From positions 26,252 through 90,251 of the forward strand of contig CAUCXT010000007.1 of the NCBI GenBank assembly GCA_958446835.1: a DNA stretch of 64,000 nucleotides. The letters are read 5' to 3'. This DNA is from an uncultured Eubacterium sp. Its GTDB lineage: Bacteria; Bacillota; Clostridia; Lachnospirales; Lachnospiraceae. Below the pieces are notes generated by a model. The model searched no databases, had not been told where the DNA came from, and saw only the letters and a list, made by a program, of their open reading frames with translations. The translations under genes were made by a program, and so were the position numbers. Positions 8,689-18,009 of the stretch are shown piece by piece. How positions within the stretch are numbered: position 1 is the first letter of the stretch; every line of letters starts with the position of its first letter.

Positions 8689-11600
8689 ATGAAAAAAAAT
8701 GTTATCAGAAGAGTACTTGCTGTTGTGGCAGCATTCGTGATGGTATTTGTTTCGGTTAAGCCTGCCAATGTATATGCGGCAGCCGGAAGTTACACGAATC
8801 CTGCCAAGGGTGAAGTATCCAAGAAGGGACTCCAGATAGATTTCGGTATGCTATCTGATGTTGAGGAGTTAGGAATAAGTGAGGCATTTCTCAACATATC
8901 GTTTGAGAGAGTCTTAAGCAATTCGGCAACTAAGTATGCGTATGATTATAATGGGAAGACCTATTACTTTAACACAGTAATTGAGGATTATGATACTATT
9001 ATAAGTAAGCTTACCGAGGCAGGAATCAATGTAACGGTTGCATTTGTTAACCAGTATCAGGATGGATATGAATATCTTTTATATCCGGGAGTTACAAGAC
9101 ATGATGGAACCTTCTACTATGCCATCAACACGGCTACACAGGAAGGTAAGAATGCAGTTGAGGCCGTATGCCATTTTGTAGCTGCAAGGTATAATGGCAC
9201 AGGCAACGGAAAAATTTCCAACTATGTTATCGGTAACGAGGTTAACGATAACATGGCATATAACTATATCGGAGAGATGGGAATTGAGCAGTACGTTCCG
9301 ATATATTATCAGACATTTAAGACGATGTATGATGCCTTGAGGGCAGAGAATGCAGGGGCTAATGTATATATTCCTCTTGAGCAGAGATGGACAACAGACA
9401 ATACCAGCAAGGAATATGCAGGAAGAGACTTCCTTGAGATATTTGACAGACTTTCAAAGCAGGATGGCAATATATACTGGAATCTTGCATATCATCCATA
9501 TTCCTTCCCAATCACAAATAATAATGTCCTTACAGACAATTGGCCTTCAGTTGACAAGGACGGAGTTAAGAATGATGGTGGTGAGATTACAGATGATCAG
9601 GAGACGAAGCTTATCAGCATGAAGAACATCAATGTTCTCACAGATTATATGCAGAACTCCAACATGCGCAACAAGGATGGCAACGTAAGATCCATCATTC
9701 TTTCAGAACAGGGTTATACATCAGAGTCACCTATATCGGGAACGGATGAGAAGCTTCAGGCTGCAAGCATAGCCTATGCATACTATGCATCTGAGATGAA
9801 TCCATATATTGACGCATTCATACTCAATGGACATATTGATACTATTGTTGAGAGCAATTACTATAAGTTCGGATTATGGAATTCCGTATGGAGCAATGAG
9901 AAGAATGAGTATGTTGCTACGACACCTAAGTACGCATACACTATGTACAAGTACATAGATACGGCAAGTTCACTTGATGTAACTAATTTTGCACTCGCAA
10001 CACTTGGCATAACATCATGGAATGCAGTTATAGATAACTTTGATGCCTCTAAATTCAACAGCATGAAGAGCATCAATAATGCAGCACTTTATAGTGTTTC
10101 ATCAATGGACAGCGCAACAGGTGCGGTTGTTCTTTCAGAAGGACTCGGAAGCAATTTTTCAGAGAATGGCAGTGGCAACTGGGTAGCGGCACAGCCATAC
10201 TGGGAGAAGGGCTACAATGTACCATCCTTCAGTATATATAATTATAATAAGGACGGTGTAGCAGGCACGGCACAGTATCATCCTATGGGTACAGCAGTTG
10301 TTGATCCTAAGTGTACCGGTTTCTCATATCAGGCAATATACCATGAGTTCGGAGCGGCACAGGATTTCAGCGCAACACCATATCTTGGATTTACAATCAA
10401 ATTCATGCCTCAGTATACAAGTGGTGATGCAGATAAGATGGTTGTAAGAGTGAGAGTATACAGCGGTAACAATATCTATGATGCTAACTGTCAGGTTGAC
10501 GTCAATACAGATAACAATTTGTTTGTGGATCTTTCAGGCTGGTCAGGAAAGACAGCAGTTGACAAGGTTGCGGTATGGGTTAAGGAGAACACTACAAGCA
10601 AGAGCTTTGATGGTGTATTCACAGTATATGATTTTACGAAGGCAGCGGGCTTAAGCGGAGCGAAGGCACAGTCAAGAGCATTGAATGATCCGGCAGTGAG
10701 CGTACCGGACAGTATATTTAATTCTACAGTATATGGCGGTAAAGATTATTCTGCTGTATATAATGCTGATTACTATTATAACAATAATACAGAAGTGGCA
10801 GCAGCGGTAGGATATAATCCGGTTCTACTCATAGAGCATTTCATTACTAAGGGGATGGCAGCAGGGCTTCAGGCAAGTGAAGAGTTCAATGTTCAAGTTT
10901 ATAAAAACAATTATAAGGATCTCGCTAACAGCTTCGGAGATGATCTTAAGAAATACTATGAGCACTATGTAGATTATGGTAAGGCAGAAGGAAGAACAGC
11001 TGTATCATCAGATTCTCCGGCTCCGACACCTACACCAACACCTACGCCGACACCTACACCTACACCAAGTCAGACGTATATAGTTGACGGTGTTGACTAT
11101 GCAGCGGTATTCAATCCTGAGTATTATGCCGAGCACAATAAGGATGTAGTAAATGCATTCGGAAGTACTACAGAAGCACTTCTTAATCATTTCTATAACT
11201 ATGGCATGAACGAGGGACGTCAGGGTAGTGAAGAGTTCAACGTGGACTCATATAAGGCTAACAATCCTGATCTTGTAAATGTATTCGGAAGCGATACAAG
11301 AACATATTATGTACACTATGTGAAGTATGGTAAGGCAGAGGGAAGAAAGGCTACAGGAAGTGTCAATAATGGTGGAAACAATGGCGGAAACCAGAGTGGA
11401 ACGACTACAGGCAACTATGTGGTAGACGGAGTTGATTATTCTGCTGTATTCAATGCAGATTACTACTACAATAATCACAAGGATGTAGCTAATGCATTTG
11501 GTAAGGATGCACAGGCATTATTTAACCACTTCATGGAGCATGGTATCTACGAAGGACGTCAGGCGAGTGAAGAATTCAACGTAGATTCTTACAAGGCTAA

Positions 11601-12327
11601 TAATCCGGATCTTGTGAACGCATTTGGTGGTGATACTAAGACATACTATGTACATTATATAAAGTATGGTAAGGCAGAGGGAAGAAAGGCAACAGGAAGT
11701 GTCAACAATGGCGGAAACCAGAGCGGAACAACTACGGGCAACTATGTGGTAGATGGTGTTGATTATTCACCTGTATTTAATGCAGATTACTACTACAATA
11801 ATCATAAGGATGTGGCCAATGCGTTTGGAAATGATGCACAGGCATTATTCAATCACTTTATGAATTACGGAATCAACGAAGGTCGTCAGGCAAGCGAGGA
11901 ATTCAACGTAGAATCATATAAGGCCAACAATCCGGATCTTGTAAGTGTATTTGGAAATGACACAAGAACATACTATGTACATTATGTAAAGTATGGCAAG
12001 GCAGAAAACAGAAAAGCTACAGGAAACAATGTTGGAAATCAGGGCTATGTGGTTGATGGAATAGATTATTCAGCGGTATTCGATGCTGATTACTACTATG
12101 CTCACCATAAGGATGTGGCCAATGCATTCGGCAATGATAAGCAGGCATTATTCAATCATTTTATGAACTATGGAATCTATGAAGGCCGTCAGGCAAGTGA
12201 AGAGTTCAATGTTGACGTATACAAGGCTAATAACGCAGACCTTGTAAATGCATTCGGTGATGACACAAGAACTTATTATATCCACTATATCAAGTATGGT
12301 AAGGCGGAAAATAGAAAGAGTCACTAA
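8689..12327 (+). CDS. Secreted DUF5722-like (GH-A-like) protein with five paired C-terminal repeats
   Basis: ATG 8689 gives a clear signal peptide (Lys/Arg, hydrophobic core, cleavage near VYAAAG) and has AGGGAGAG upstream; an in-frame ATG lies 63 bases earlier. Residues ~40-450 resemble DUF5722, a TIM-barrel family related to clan GH-A: YVIGNEVND would carry the acid/base Glu and IILSEQGYTS the nucleophile Glu. A beta-rich domain follows (~500-660). The C-terminus has five tandem ~85-residue double repeats, separated by a Thr-Pro linker and Gly/Asn linkers. It has no LPXTG or other anchor, so the repeats probably hold it on the wall or on a surface glycan. It sits between the exporter operon and a paralogue. 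Substrate unknown. Confidence 0.85.
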   Translation: MKKNVIRRVLAVVAAFVMVFVSVKPANVYAAAGSYTNPAKGEVSKKGLQIDFGMLSDVEELGISEAFLNISFERVLSNSATKYAYDYNGKTYYFNTVIEDYDTIISKLTEAGINVTVAFVNQYQDGYEYLLYPGVTRHDGTFYYAINTATQEGKNAVEAVCHFVAARYNGTGNGKISNYVIGNEVNDNMAYNYIGEMGIEQYVPIYYQTFKTMYDALRAENAGANVYIPLEQRWTTDNTSKEYAGRDFLEIFDRLSKQDGNIYWNLAYHPYSFPITNNNVLTDNWPSVDKDGVKNDGGEITDDQETKLISMKNINVLTDYMQNSNMRNKDGNVRSIILSEQGYTSESPISGTDEKLQAASIAYAYYASEMNPYIDAFILNGHIDTIVESNYYKFGLWNSVWSNEKNEYVATTPKYAYTMYKYIDTASSLDVTNFALATLGITSWNAVIDNFDASKFNSMKSINNAALYSVSSMDSATGAVVLSEGLGSNFSENGSGNWVAAQPYWEKGYNVPSFSIYNYNKDGVAGTAQYHPMGTAVVDPKCTGFSYQAIYHEFGAAQDFSATPYLGFTIKFMPQYTSGDADKMVVRVRVYSGNNIYDANCQVDVNTDNNLFVDLSGWSGKTAVDKVAVWVKENTTSKSFDGVFTVYDFTKAAGLSGAKAQSRALNDPAVSVPDSIFNSTVYGGKDYSAVYNADYYYNNNTEVAAAVGYNPVLLIEHFITKGMAAGLQASEEFNVQVYKNNYKDLANSFGDDLKKYYEHYVDYGKAEGRTAVSSDSPAPTPTPTPTPTPTPTPSQTYIVDGVDYAAVFNPEYYAEHNKDVVNAFGSTTEALLNHFYNYGMNEGRQGSEEFNVDSYKANNPDLVNVFGSDTRTYYVHYVKYGKAEGRKATGSVNNGGNNGGNQSGTTTGNYVVDGVDYSAVFNADYYYNNHKDVANAFGKDAQALFNHFMEHGIYEGRQASEEFNVDSYKANNPDLVNAFGGDTKTYYVHYIKYGKAEGRKATGSVNNGGNQSGTTTGNYVVDGVDYSPVFNADYYYNNHKDVANAFGNDAQALFNHFMNYGINEGRQASEEFNVESYKANNPDLVSVFGNDTRTYYVHYVKYGKAENRKATGNNVGNQGYVVDGIDYSAVFDADYYYAHHKDVANAFGNDKQALFNHFMNYGIYEGRQASEEFNVDVYKANNADLVNAFGDDTRTYYIHYIKYGKAENRKSH
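10735..12327 (+). repeat. Five tandem double repeats encoding a putative wall/glycan-binding module
   Basis: Each unit starts with YSAVFNADYYYNNHKDVANA-type sequence, passes through EGRQASEEFNV and ends with YYVHYVKYGKAEGRKAT-type sequence. Units 2-5 are nearly identical and separated by Gly/Asn/Ser/Thr linkers, indicating recent amplification. The DNA-level similarity could support recombination that changes copy number. Confidence 0.85.
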
Positions 12328-12366
12328 TAACAGGGAAAAGAGCTTATCTTTTCAAAGTTATGACAG

Positions 12367-12397
12367 ATGGCAGCGGGATAAAGCATTTCGCTGCCAT
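12367..12397 (+). terminator. Hairpin after first DUF5722-like gene
   Basis: ATGGCAGCG (12367-12375) pairs with CGCTGCCAT (12389-12397), followed by TTTGTGTG. The position 40 bases after the stop codon and the strong stem fit an intrinsic terminator with a poor T-run. Confidence 0.5.
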
Positions 12398-12479
12398 TTG
12401 TGTGTATGAGCAGTGTTGGTGTATTATTAAAAATGTTTTGTAATTATATGTATAAGTATATAAAATAAAGGATACACAT

Positions 12480-15400
12480 ATGAGATTCAGATTAAACAGA
12501 TTTTCATTAAAAACATTACTGTTGATAATAATAACAGCAGTATGTATAGCAGCAGGGGGGACGTATAGCTTCGCGGGGGATAGCGAAAATACAGCGCAGA
12601 CACAGAACAGTGAGCCGGGTGATGAAGTATCCAAGAAGGGTATTCAGATAGTTGATGGAAACTATCCGCTTCTTGTGGATATTCAGGATATAGGTGTAAG
12701 CTATGGCTTTCTTAATTTCTTTTATAATGAACTTGTGAGTGCTGAACCAACAGAATACTTCTATGATTACAAAGGAAAGACATATTACTATGATGCAGAT
12801 AAGGTGGAGCTATATGACAATACGATAAGCACACTTACCAATGCGGGGATAAGTATAGTGGCTGCGGTTGTGAATGGTTACAATAAGGATTTTCCACAGC
12901 TTCGTTATCCTGGTGTTGACTTCAATGATGGAACACAGTACTATGCTTTCAATGCTGTGACTGAGGAAGGCGTCAACCTGATAGAGGCATGTACTTATTT
13001 CCTTGCTGAGAGATACAATGGTGGGGATAAGGGTAAGGTTGTCGATTGGGTTATCGGAAATGAGGTGAATGACAATCTTCAGTACAACTATCTCAAGCCG
13101 TGTGAGGGAAGCAGCTATGTGGCTGAGTATTATAAGCAGTTCAAGATGTTTTACAATATAATAAAAGAAATTAATCCAGAAGCTGAAATATATATACCAT
13201 TAGAGCATAGATGGCAGACGGCAAACACGATGACAGACTATGGTGCAAGATGGTTTCTCGAGGAATTCAACCGCAACGAAAAGAAGGATCAGCAGATGGA
13301 CTGGGGCGTGGCATGGCATCCATATCCATATCCCCTCGGTGACCCGGATACTCTCGATGATGGTGATGAGCCGACAACGGACACGGACGGAACTCCTACC
13401 TATGGCGGTGAGGTCACGATGGATGAGTACACGCCATTGATATCGATGAAGAATATAGATATATTGACAGATTACTTTACTAGGAACCTTCTTACACAGA
13501 GTGGGCAGGTACGCTCCATAATAGTATCCGAGGTTGGATACACGTCATATTCAGTTATATGTGGTCAGAATGAGGCAAAACAAGCTGCTAATATAGCATA
13601 CTCATACTATAAGGCTGAGAGCAACCCCTATATCAAGGCGTTTATTATAAGAGCTCACAGGGATATCAGTGAGGGCAGTCCGTATTTCCAGTTCGGACTT
13701 CGCTACAAGACTGAGGTGCCTAAGCTGTCATACGAAATGTTTAAATATATGGATACAACGGATTCACTTGAATACACGCAGTTCGCACTTGATGTGTTGG
13801 GGATTGACTCATGGAATGAAGTTATAGACAATTTCGATTCTGATATGTTTACACAGATGAAGAGTATAGACCATGGGAATGTATTCAGAATCGCCGATTC
13901 ACTGGTACCTCAGGAGGCGGTACAGCTTCGGGGAAGTACTGATATATGGGATATGAATCAGGATGATGCCATATATTCGAGCAGGGTAAGATATTTTGAT
14001 TCGCTTGATTTGTCGAATGAACCTTATCTATGTATAGGTATCAATCTTGATAAAGCCGCAGTGGTAAGAATAAGAGTTACAAGTAAAGATCATATATATG
14101 ATGCTTATGGAAACTTGACCGCGGGGGATGGACAGTATATATATACTGATTTATCCGGATGGAAGTACAGAAACAGTATTGACAGGGTTGAGATATGGTT
14201 AAGCGATACATGGAACACAGCGGGCTACACAGGAAATGACAGTACAGTAGCCCTGTATGCGACAAGCGTTGTGACATCGGCAGGTGAGATAACCTGCAAT
14301 GCACCACAGAAAAAGGATATTACTGTCGCGAGTGTGAGCTCTGTAGGTGATGTGCTGTATTCAGGAGAATATTATACACCTTCAGTTGAGGTGCACTATA
14401 ATGGTGAGCTTTTGACTCAGAATGTTGATTATTCCCTCAGCTATACACATAATAAGAAAGGACCTGTGGCAAATGTAATAGTAACCGGAATTGGTGAGTA
14501 TAGCGGACAGATTAAGACTTCCTTTAATATAATATCTAGATATAGTGAGCTTGTAGATCCTGTGTATTATTTTAAGAAATATCCGGATGTAGCTTCTGCA
14601 TGTGGCAATGACTATACGAAGGCAGAGGAATATTTTGCCAATTACGGAATGACAGCCGGGCATCAGGCATGTGAGAAGTTCAATGTATATTACTATCAGC
14701 AGAATTATGAGGATCTTAGGAATGCATTTGGGGATAACCTTGTTGCATACTATAATCACTACATCACATACGGAATAAATGAAGGCAGAATTGCGTCACA
14801 CATGCTGTCTAATACAACCTATAACGGAGTGGATTATGCTGCAGTGTACAATAAGGTATATTATATAACAAGGTATCCTGATATTGCTAAGAGATTTGAT
14901 AATGATGATTATCTTGTGCTCAAGTACTTTGTTGAGGAGGGGACAAGAAATAAGCAAAGAGGTAATGATATATTCGATATAGAGGCTTATGCCCAATATA
15001 ATCCGGATCTGAGGGCTACATTCCGTGATGATATATACACATATTATTTGCATTATGTATTATATGGTCAGTATGAGAACAGAACCTGCAACGGAATATT
15101 CTACGATGAGAGAGATTATTCCAAGGTATATAATGAAGAATATTATTATAATAATAATCCTGATGTGGCAGAGACATTCGGAAGAGATTCCAATATGCTT
15201 CTAAAGCATTTTATTGTGAATGGAATGGCAGAAGGAAGAAAAGGCAGCCTGGACTTTGACTTGGAGACATATAAGCAGTATTCGGACTTGAAGAATGCAT
15301 TTGGCGATGATAATAAGGCATATTATATACATTATATAGACTATGGGGCTGCAGAGCATAGAATAGCGACAAGCTCTACCGTGTACAATGGTGTTGATTA

Positions 15401-15650
15401 TAAGGATGTATATAACAAGGATTATTATCTGGCAAAATATGGGGACTTAAGGAACGCATTTGGTGATGACGAGAGAGCCCTTATTGAGCATTTTGTAAAA
15501 TATGGAATGAAAGAAGGCAGACAGGCATGTGAGGAGTTTAACCCATACCTGTACCGTACACTTTACAGTGACCTTAGAGAAGCCTTTGGATATGATATGG
15601 AAAGGTATTATATTCACTACATGAATGTGGGAAAGGCAGAAGGAAGGTAG
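12480..15650 (+). CDS. Secreted DUF5722-like paralogue with Ig-like domain and four paired repeats
   Basis: The N-terminus is a signal peptide (KTLLLIIITAVCIAAGGTYSFAG). The catalytic-type domain matches the protein at 8689: VIGNEVND and IIVSEVGYTSYSV would be the acid/base and nucleophile segments of a GH-A-like fold. A short bacterial Ig-like domain (VEVHYNGELLTQNVDYSLSY) lies near residues 635-690. Four diverged double repeats end the protein (~695-1056) with no linkers as in its paralogue. ATG 12480 has AAAGGA seven bases upstream. The two genes probably arose by an old tandem duplication, since the repeats are far less alike than within the first copy. Likely acts at the cell surface; substrate unknown. 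Confidence 0.83.
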   Translation: MRFRLNRFSLKTLLLIIITAVCIAAGGTYSFAGDSENTAQTQNSEPGDEVSKKGIQIVDGNYPLLVDIQDIGVSYGFLNFFYNELVSAEPTEYFYDYKGKTYYYDADKVELYDNTISTLTNAGISIVAAVVNGYNKDFPQLRYPGVDFNDGTQYYAFNAVTEEGVNLIEACTYFLAERYNGGDKGKVVDWVIGNEVNDNLQYNYLKPCEGSSYVAEYYKQFKMFYNIIKEINPEAEIYIPLEHRWQTANTMTDYGARWFLEEFNRNEKKDQQMDWGVAWHPYPYPLGDPDTLDDGDEPTTDTDGTPTYGGEVTMDEYTPLISMKNIDILTDYFTRNLLTQSGQVRSIIVSEVGYTSYSVICGQNEAKQAANIAYSYYKAESNPYIKAFIIRAHRDISEGSPYFQFGLRYKTEVPKLSYEMFKYMDTTDSLEYTQFALDVLGIDSWNEVIDNFDSDMFTQMKSIDHGNVFRIADSLVPQEAVQLRGSTDIWDMNQDDAIYSSRVRYFDSLDLSNEPYLCIGINLDKAAVVRIRVTSKDHIYDAYGNLTAGDGQYIYTDLSGWKYRNSIDRVEIWLSDTWNTAGYTGNDSTVALYATSVVTSAGEITCNAPQKKDITVASVSSVGDVLYSGEYYTPSVEVHYNGELLTQNVDYSLSYTHNKKGPVANVIVTGIGEYSGQIKTSFNIISRYSELVDPVYYFKKYPDVASACGNDYTKAEEYFANYGMTAGHQACEKFNVYYYQQNYEDLRNAFGDNLVAYYNHYITYGINEGRIASHMLSNTTYNGVDYAAVYNKVYYITRYPDIAKRFDNDDYLVLKYFVEEGTRNKQRGNDIFDIEAYAQYNPDLRATFRDDIYTYYLHYVLYGQYENRTCNGIFYDERDYSKVYNEEYYYNNNPDVAETFGRDSNMLLKHFIVNGMAEGRKGSLDFDLETYKQYSDLKNAFGDDNKAYYIHYIDYGAAEHRIATSSTVYNGVDYKDVYNKDYYLAKYGDLRNAFGDDERALIEHFVKYGMKEGRQACEEFNPYLYRTLYSDLREAFGYDMERYYIHYMNVGKAEGR

Positions 15651-15671
15651 AAAATCAAATAAAGTACAAGA

Positions 15672-15725
15672 AAGTCCCCAAATGTAAGCTTATTACGTGA
15701 TGCAATAAGCTGCATAAGGGGACTT
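15672..15725. terminator. Bidirectional terminator between convergent genes
   Basis: Outer stem AAGTCCCC (15672-15679) with GGGGACTT (15718-15725), plus inner stem AGCTTATT (15688-15695) with AATAAGCT (15704-15711). It lies exactly between a plus-strand gene end and a minus-strand gene end, which fits a shared terminator. Confidence 0.65.
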
Positions 15726-15749
15726 CGTGCTGTTGTGGTTATTTATGGA

Positions 15750-17819
15750 TTAGTTATAGTGATCCGGGTCGAACCTCACGATTACCTTCTTATATACTCC
15801 GTAGATGTGAGGAAAACGGTTGATAAGCCCTTGGAGAAAGCCTTCCATCTCGATGGAACGGGATTTCTTCATGTTGGAACTGCCCGCATATATGCGGTGC
15901 ACATTCGATAGGTACTGGTAGAAATGCCAGCGCTCATAGAGGAGATCAACGTTGACAGGAGCTGCAAGCACACCAGCAAGACAGTCCTCCAGCTCTTTTG
16001 CAGAGTCTTCCCAGCTTCTTATATGGGAGTCATTGTTCTTATAGTGTATTACAGGGTCGGCGGCGACCTTATCAAGTATACCATCTACCTCATCAAGTGA
16101 GTTGAAGATATATACATTTTCACTGAATGCATCGAAGTAGCTTCTGAGTTCACGATTCAGCTCAGTGTTATTTACGATAATCTTTTTGGAGTAGCTCATT
16201 CCGTCCAGAAACGGAAGACCAAAGCCCTCATATATACTAGGAAATATTATTCCAAGTGAATTGCCAAGTACATAATCTATGAACTCATCGGACAGATTGC
16301 CGGACTTATATCCATACATGTTGCTGCTGATAGCTCCTTCGGAAGTGCTTCCGATTACGATAATACTGTGCTTCGAGGACTTGAGTGCTTCAAGCAGCTG
16401 AGGCACAAACTTGTGCTTGTAGAAGTTGCCGAAAACCACAAAGTAATTATCAAATGGCAGCTTGAAGCCGGGATTCTTAGCAGGGTCATATAACTTATCG
16501 GTTCCGTGATATATAACTCTTGTAGGGATGTTACGCTTATCAAATTCCGGCTTGTAGAAATCTATCGTATCCTTAAGGGAAAATTCACTTATGGAGGTCA
16601 TGAGGTCACAATAGTGAATTGATGAGCGGAATATCTCGTTGCGTTCAGGATCCTGAACCAACAGGTACGAGCTTCTTATACTGATAATGTCCTGCATGCA
16701 GAATACATACTTGAGACAGGTTCTATTGAGTATGAACATGTGCTCAATATGGTATATCTGCGATGGAGAGAATGCGATATGGAATGTCTGGTCATTTATT
16801 GTGTCAGGGTACCATACGTTATTGTGGCGCTCGGAAAGCTTGTGAAAGTTATCAGCAGCGCGGTTGATAAGAAGGTGCACATCATACTTGTCACCGTACA
16901 GTCTGAGAAACGCCTCATAGATGGATATAGAGTATTTGGCAGTTCCGTTGTACGAAGCAGGTGTCTCGTAGAGGCTGAACAGTATGCGCTTCTTAGGGTA
17001 TAGACCATCACCAATCAGGTCGGCAAAGTAGTCAACAGGTTCCATTCCGCCATGAAAATAAGTGCTTATAAGATTCGAATAGTAAGGATAGCGTTTGTTT
17101 AGTATGGCAAAATGCTCCGCATCAAGCTTCGCACGTCTTGAACCGAAGCTTTTAGACTCATAGTGATATACATACGCGCGGTTGGCCATAACTATACTGA
17201 ATCCGTACTGATTGATGCGGGCACAGAAGTCATTCTCCTCATTGTAGCCCGGACTGTATATCTCATCGAATAGTCCGAAACGATTAAGAACGTCCCTTTT
17301 TATGAGCAGTGCGAAACCGACACCTGTAGGAAGTATAGTCCAACGCGGAAGCATGTCCTTGACCGTCTCATATATGGAGTGGCTTACCTCGGGGGTCGGC
17401 CCGGCTGTGGTATTCTTCCTCGGAGGCATGGTGAGAAGAGTCGCATTGTTGCTTCTCGGACATACGGCACCATGACGTTCATCGGCATAGAGAACCTCCT
17501 GCATCTCGGTGAGAAAGCCTTCGGTGACTGCCGTGTCGGAGTTGAGAAGAAGAATATCGGTTGTCGGGTCGGCAAGCTCAAGGGAATGATTACATGTCTT
17601 TACAAAGCCAAGGTTCTCTTCATTCTTGGCATAGGTAAAGTTAGGGCAATCTGCGATTGCCGAAAGAATATTATGTTCAAGCTCCTCCCACTCCGGTCCG
17701 TGGTCATTGACTAACAGAACGGAATTGTCGGATGGAACGTGTTTTTTAAGTGATTCAATACATGGACCTAGTGTAGACCAGTCCTTGTATACAGGAACAA
17801 CTATGGTTGTCTTATTCAT
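15750..17819 (-). CDS. Two-domain glycosyltransferase (GT2 + GT4)
   Basis: The 689-residue protein has an N-terminal GT2 domain (TIVVPVYKDWSTL, LLVNDHGP, LLNSDTAVTEGF with the Asp motif, and GVGFALLIKRDVL) and a C-terminal GT4-like domain with PSIYEGFGLPFLDGMSYSKK, the E-x7-E-type donor site. Such bifunctional enzymes add two sugars in a row in polysaccharide or protein glycosylation. It is the only long minus-strand gene of the glycan region and is convergent with the DUF5722-like gene. It may be ancestral to the locus or have its own regulation from the 17.82-17.93 kb spacer. Confidence 0.85.
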   Translation of the reverse strand: MNKTTIVVPVYKDWSTLGPCIESLKKHVPSDNSVLLVNDHGPEWEELEHNILSAIADCPNFTYAKNEENLGFVKTCNHSLELADPTTDILLLNSDTAVTEGFLTEMQEVLYADERHGAVCPRSNNATLLTMPPRKNTTAGPTPEVSHSIYETVKDMLPRWTILPTGVGFALLIKRDVLNRFGLFDEIYSPGYNEENDFCARINQYGFSIVMANRAYVYHYESKSFGSRRAKLDAEHFAILNKRYPYYSNLISTYFHGGMEPVDYFADLIGDGLYPKKRILFSLYETPASYNGTAKYSISIYEAFLRLYGDKYDVHLLINRAADNFHKLSERHNNVWYPDTINDQTFHIAFSPSQIYHIEHMFILNRTCLKYVFCMQDIISIRSSYLLVQDPERNEIFRSSIHYCDLMTSISEFSLKDTIDFYKPEFDKRNIPTRVIYHGTDKLYDPAKNPGFKLPFDNYFVVFGNFYKHKFVPQLLEALKSSKHSIIVIGSTSEGAISSNMYGYKSGNLSDEFIDYVLGNSLGIIFPSIYEGFGLPFLDGMSYSKKIIVNNTELNRELRSYFDAFSENVYIFNSLDEVDGILDKVAADPVIHYKNNDSHIRSWEDSAKELEDCLAGVLAAPVNVDLLYERWHFYQYLSNVHRIYAGSSNMKKSRSIEMEGFLQGLINRFPHIYGVYKKVIVRFDPDHYN

Positions 17820-17928
17820 AAGCGATTGACCTCTTTGATTACATAATTAATGTAATTATAGCATGGATTGGAGGGGATGACAATATATTGTGGGAAAGCC
17901 AGAAAATTGTCTGAATTAATATGAATTG

Positions 17929-17957
17929 TTGACAAGAGTAATATATGTGGATAAAAT
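17929..17957 (+). promoter_or_regulatory. Sigma-70-type promoter for the split membrane-protein operon
   Basis: TTGACA (17929-17934) is separated by 17 bases from TAAAAT (17952-17957). It sits ~50 bases upstream of the start of the first membrane gene in the divergent intergenic region. Confidence 0.65.
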
Positions 17958-18009
17958 TATAACGATAATGCACATTGTAAAGTGTAAATAAACAGGATTG
18001 GAAAGAATA

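Noticed and set aside
11020..11070. ACACCTACACCAACA-type low-complexity DNA
   Set aside because: It encodes a Thr-Pro linker between domains of a secreted protein, a common feature.
10735..12327. Regularly spaced repeats that could suggest a CRISPR or other DNA array
   Set aside because: The repeats are in frame, ~255 bases long and code for conserved protein units with linkers; no short identical repeats with unique spacers are seen.
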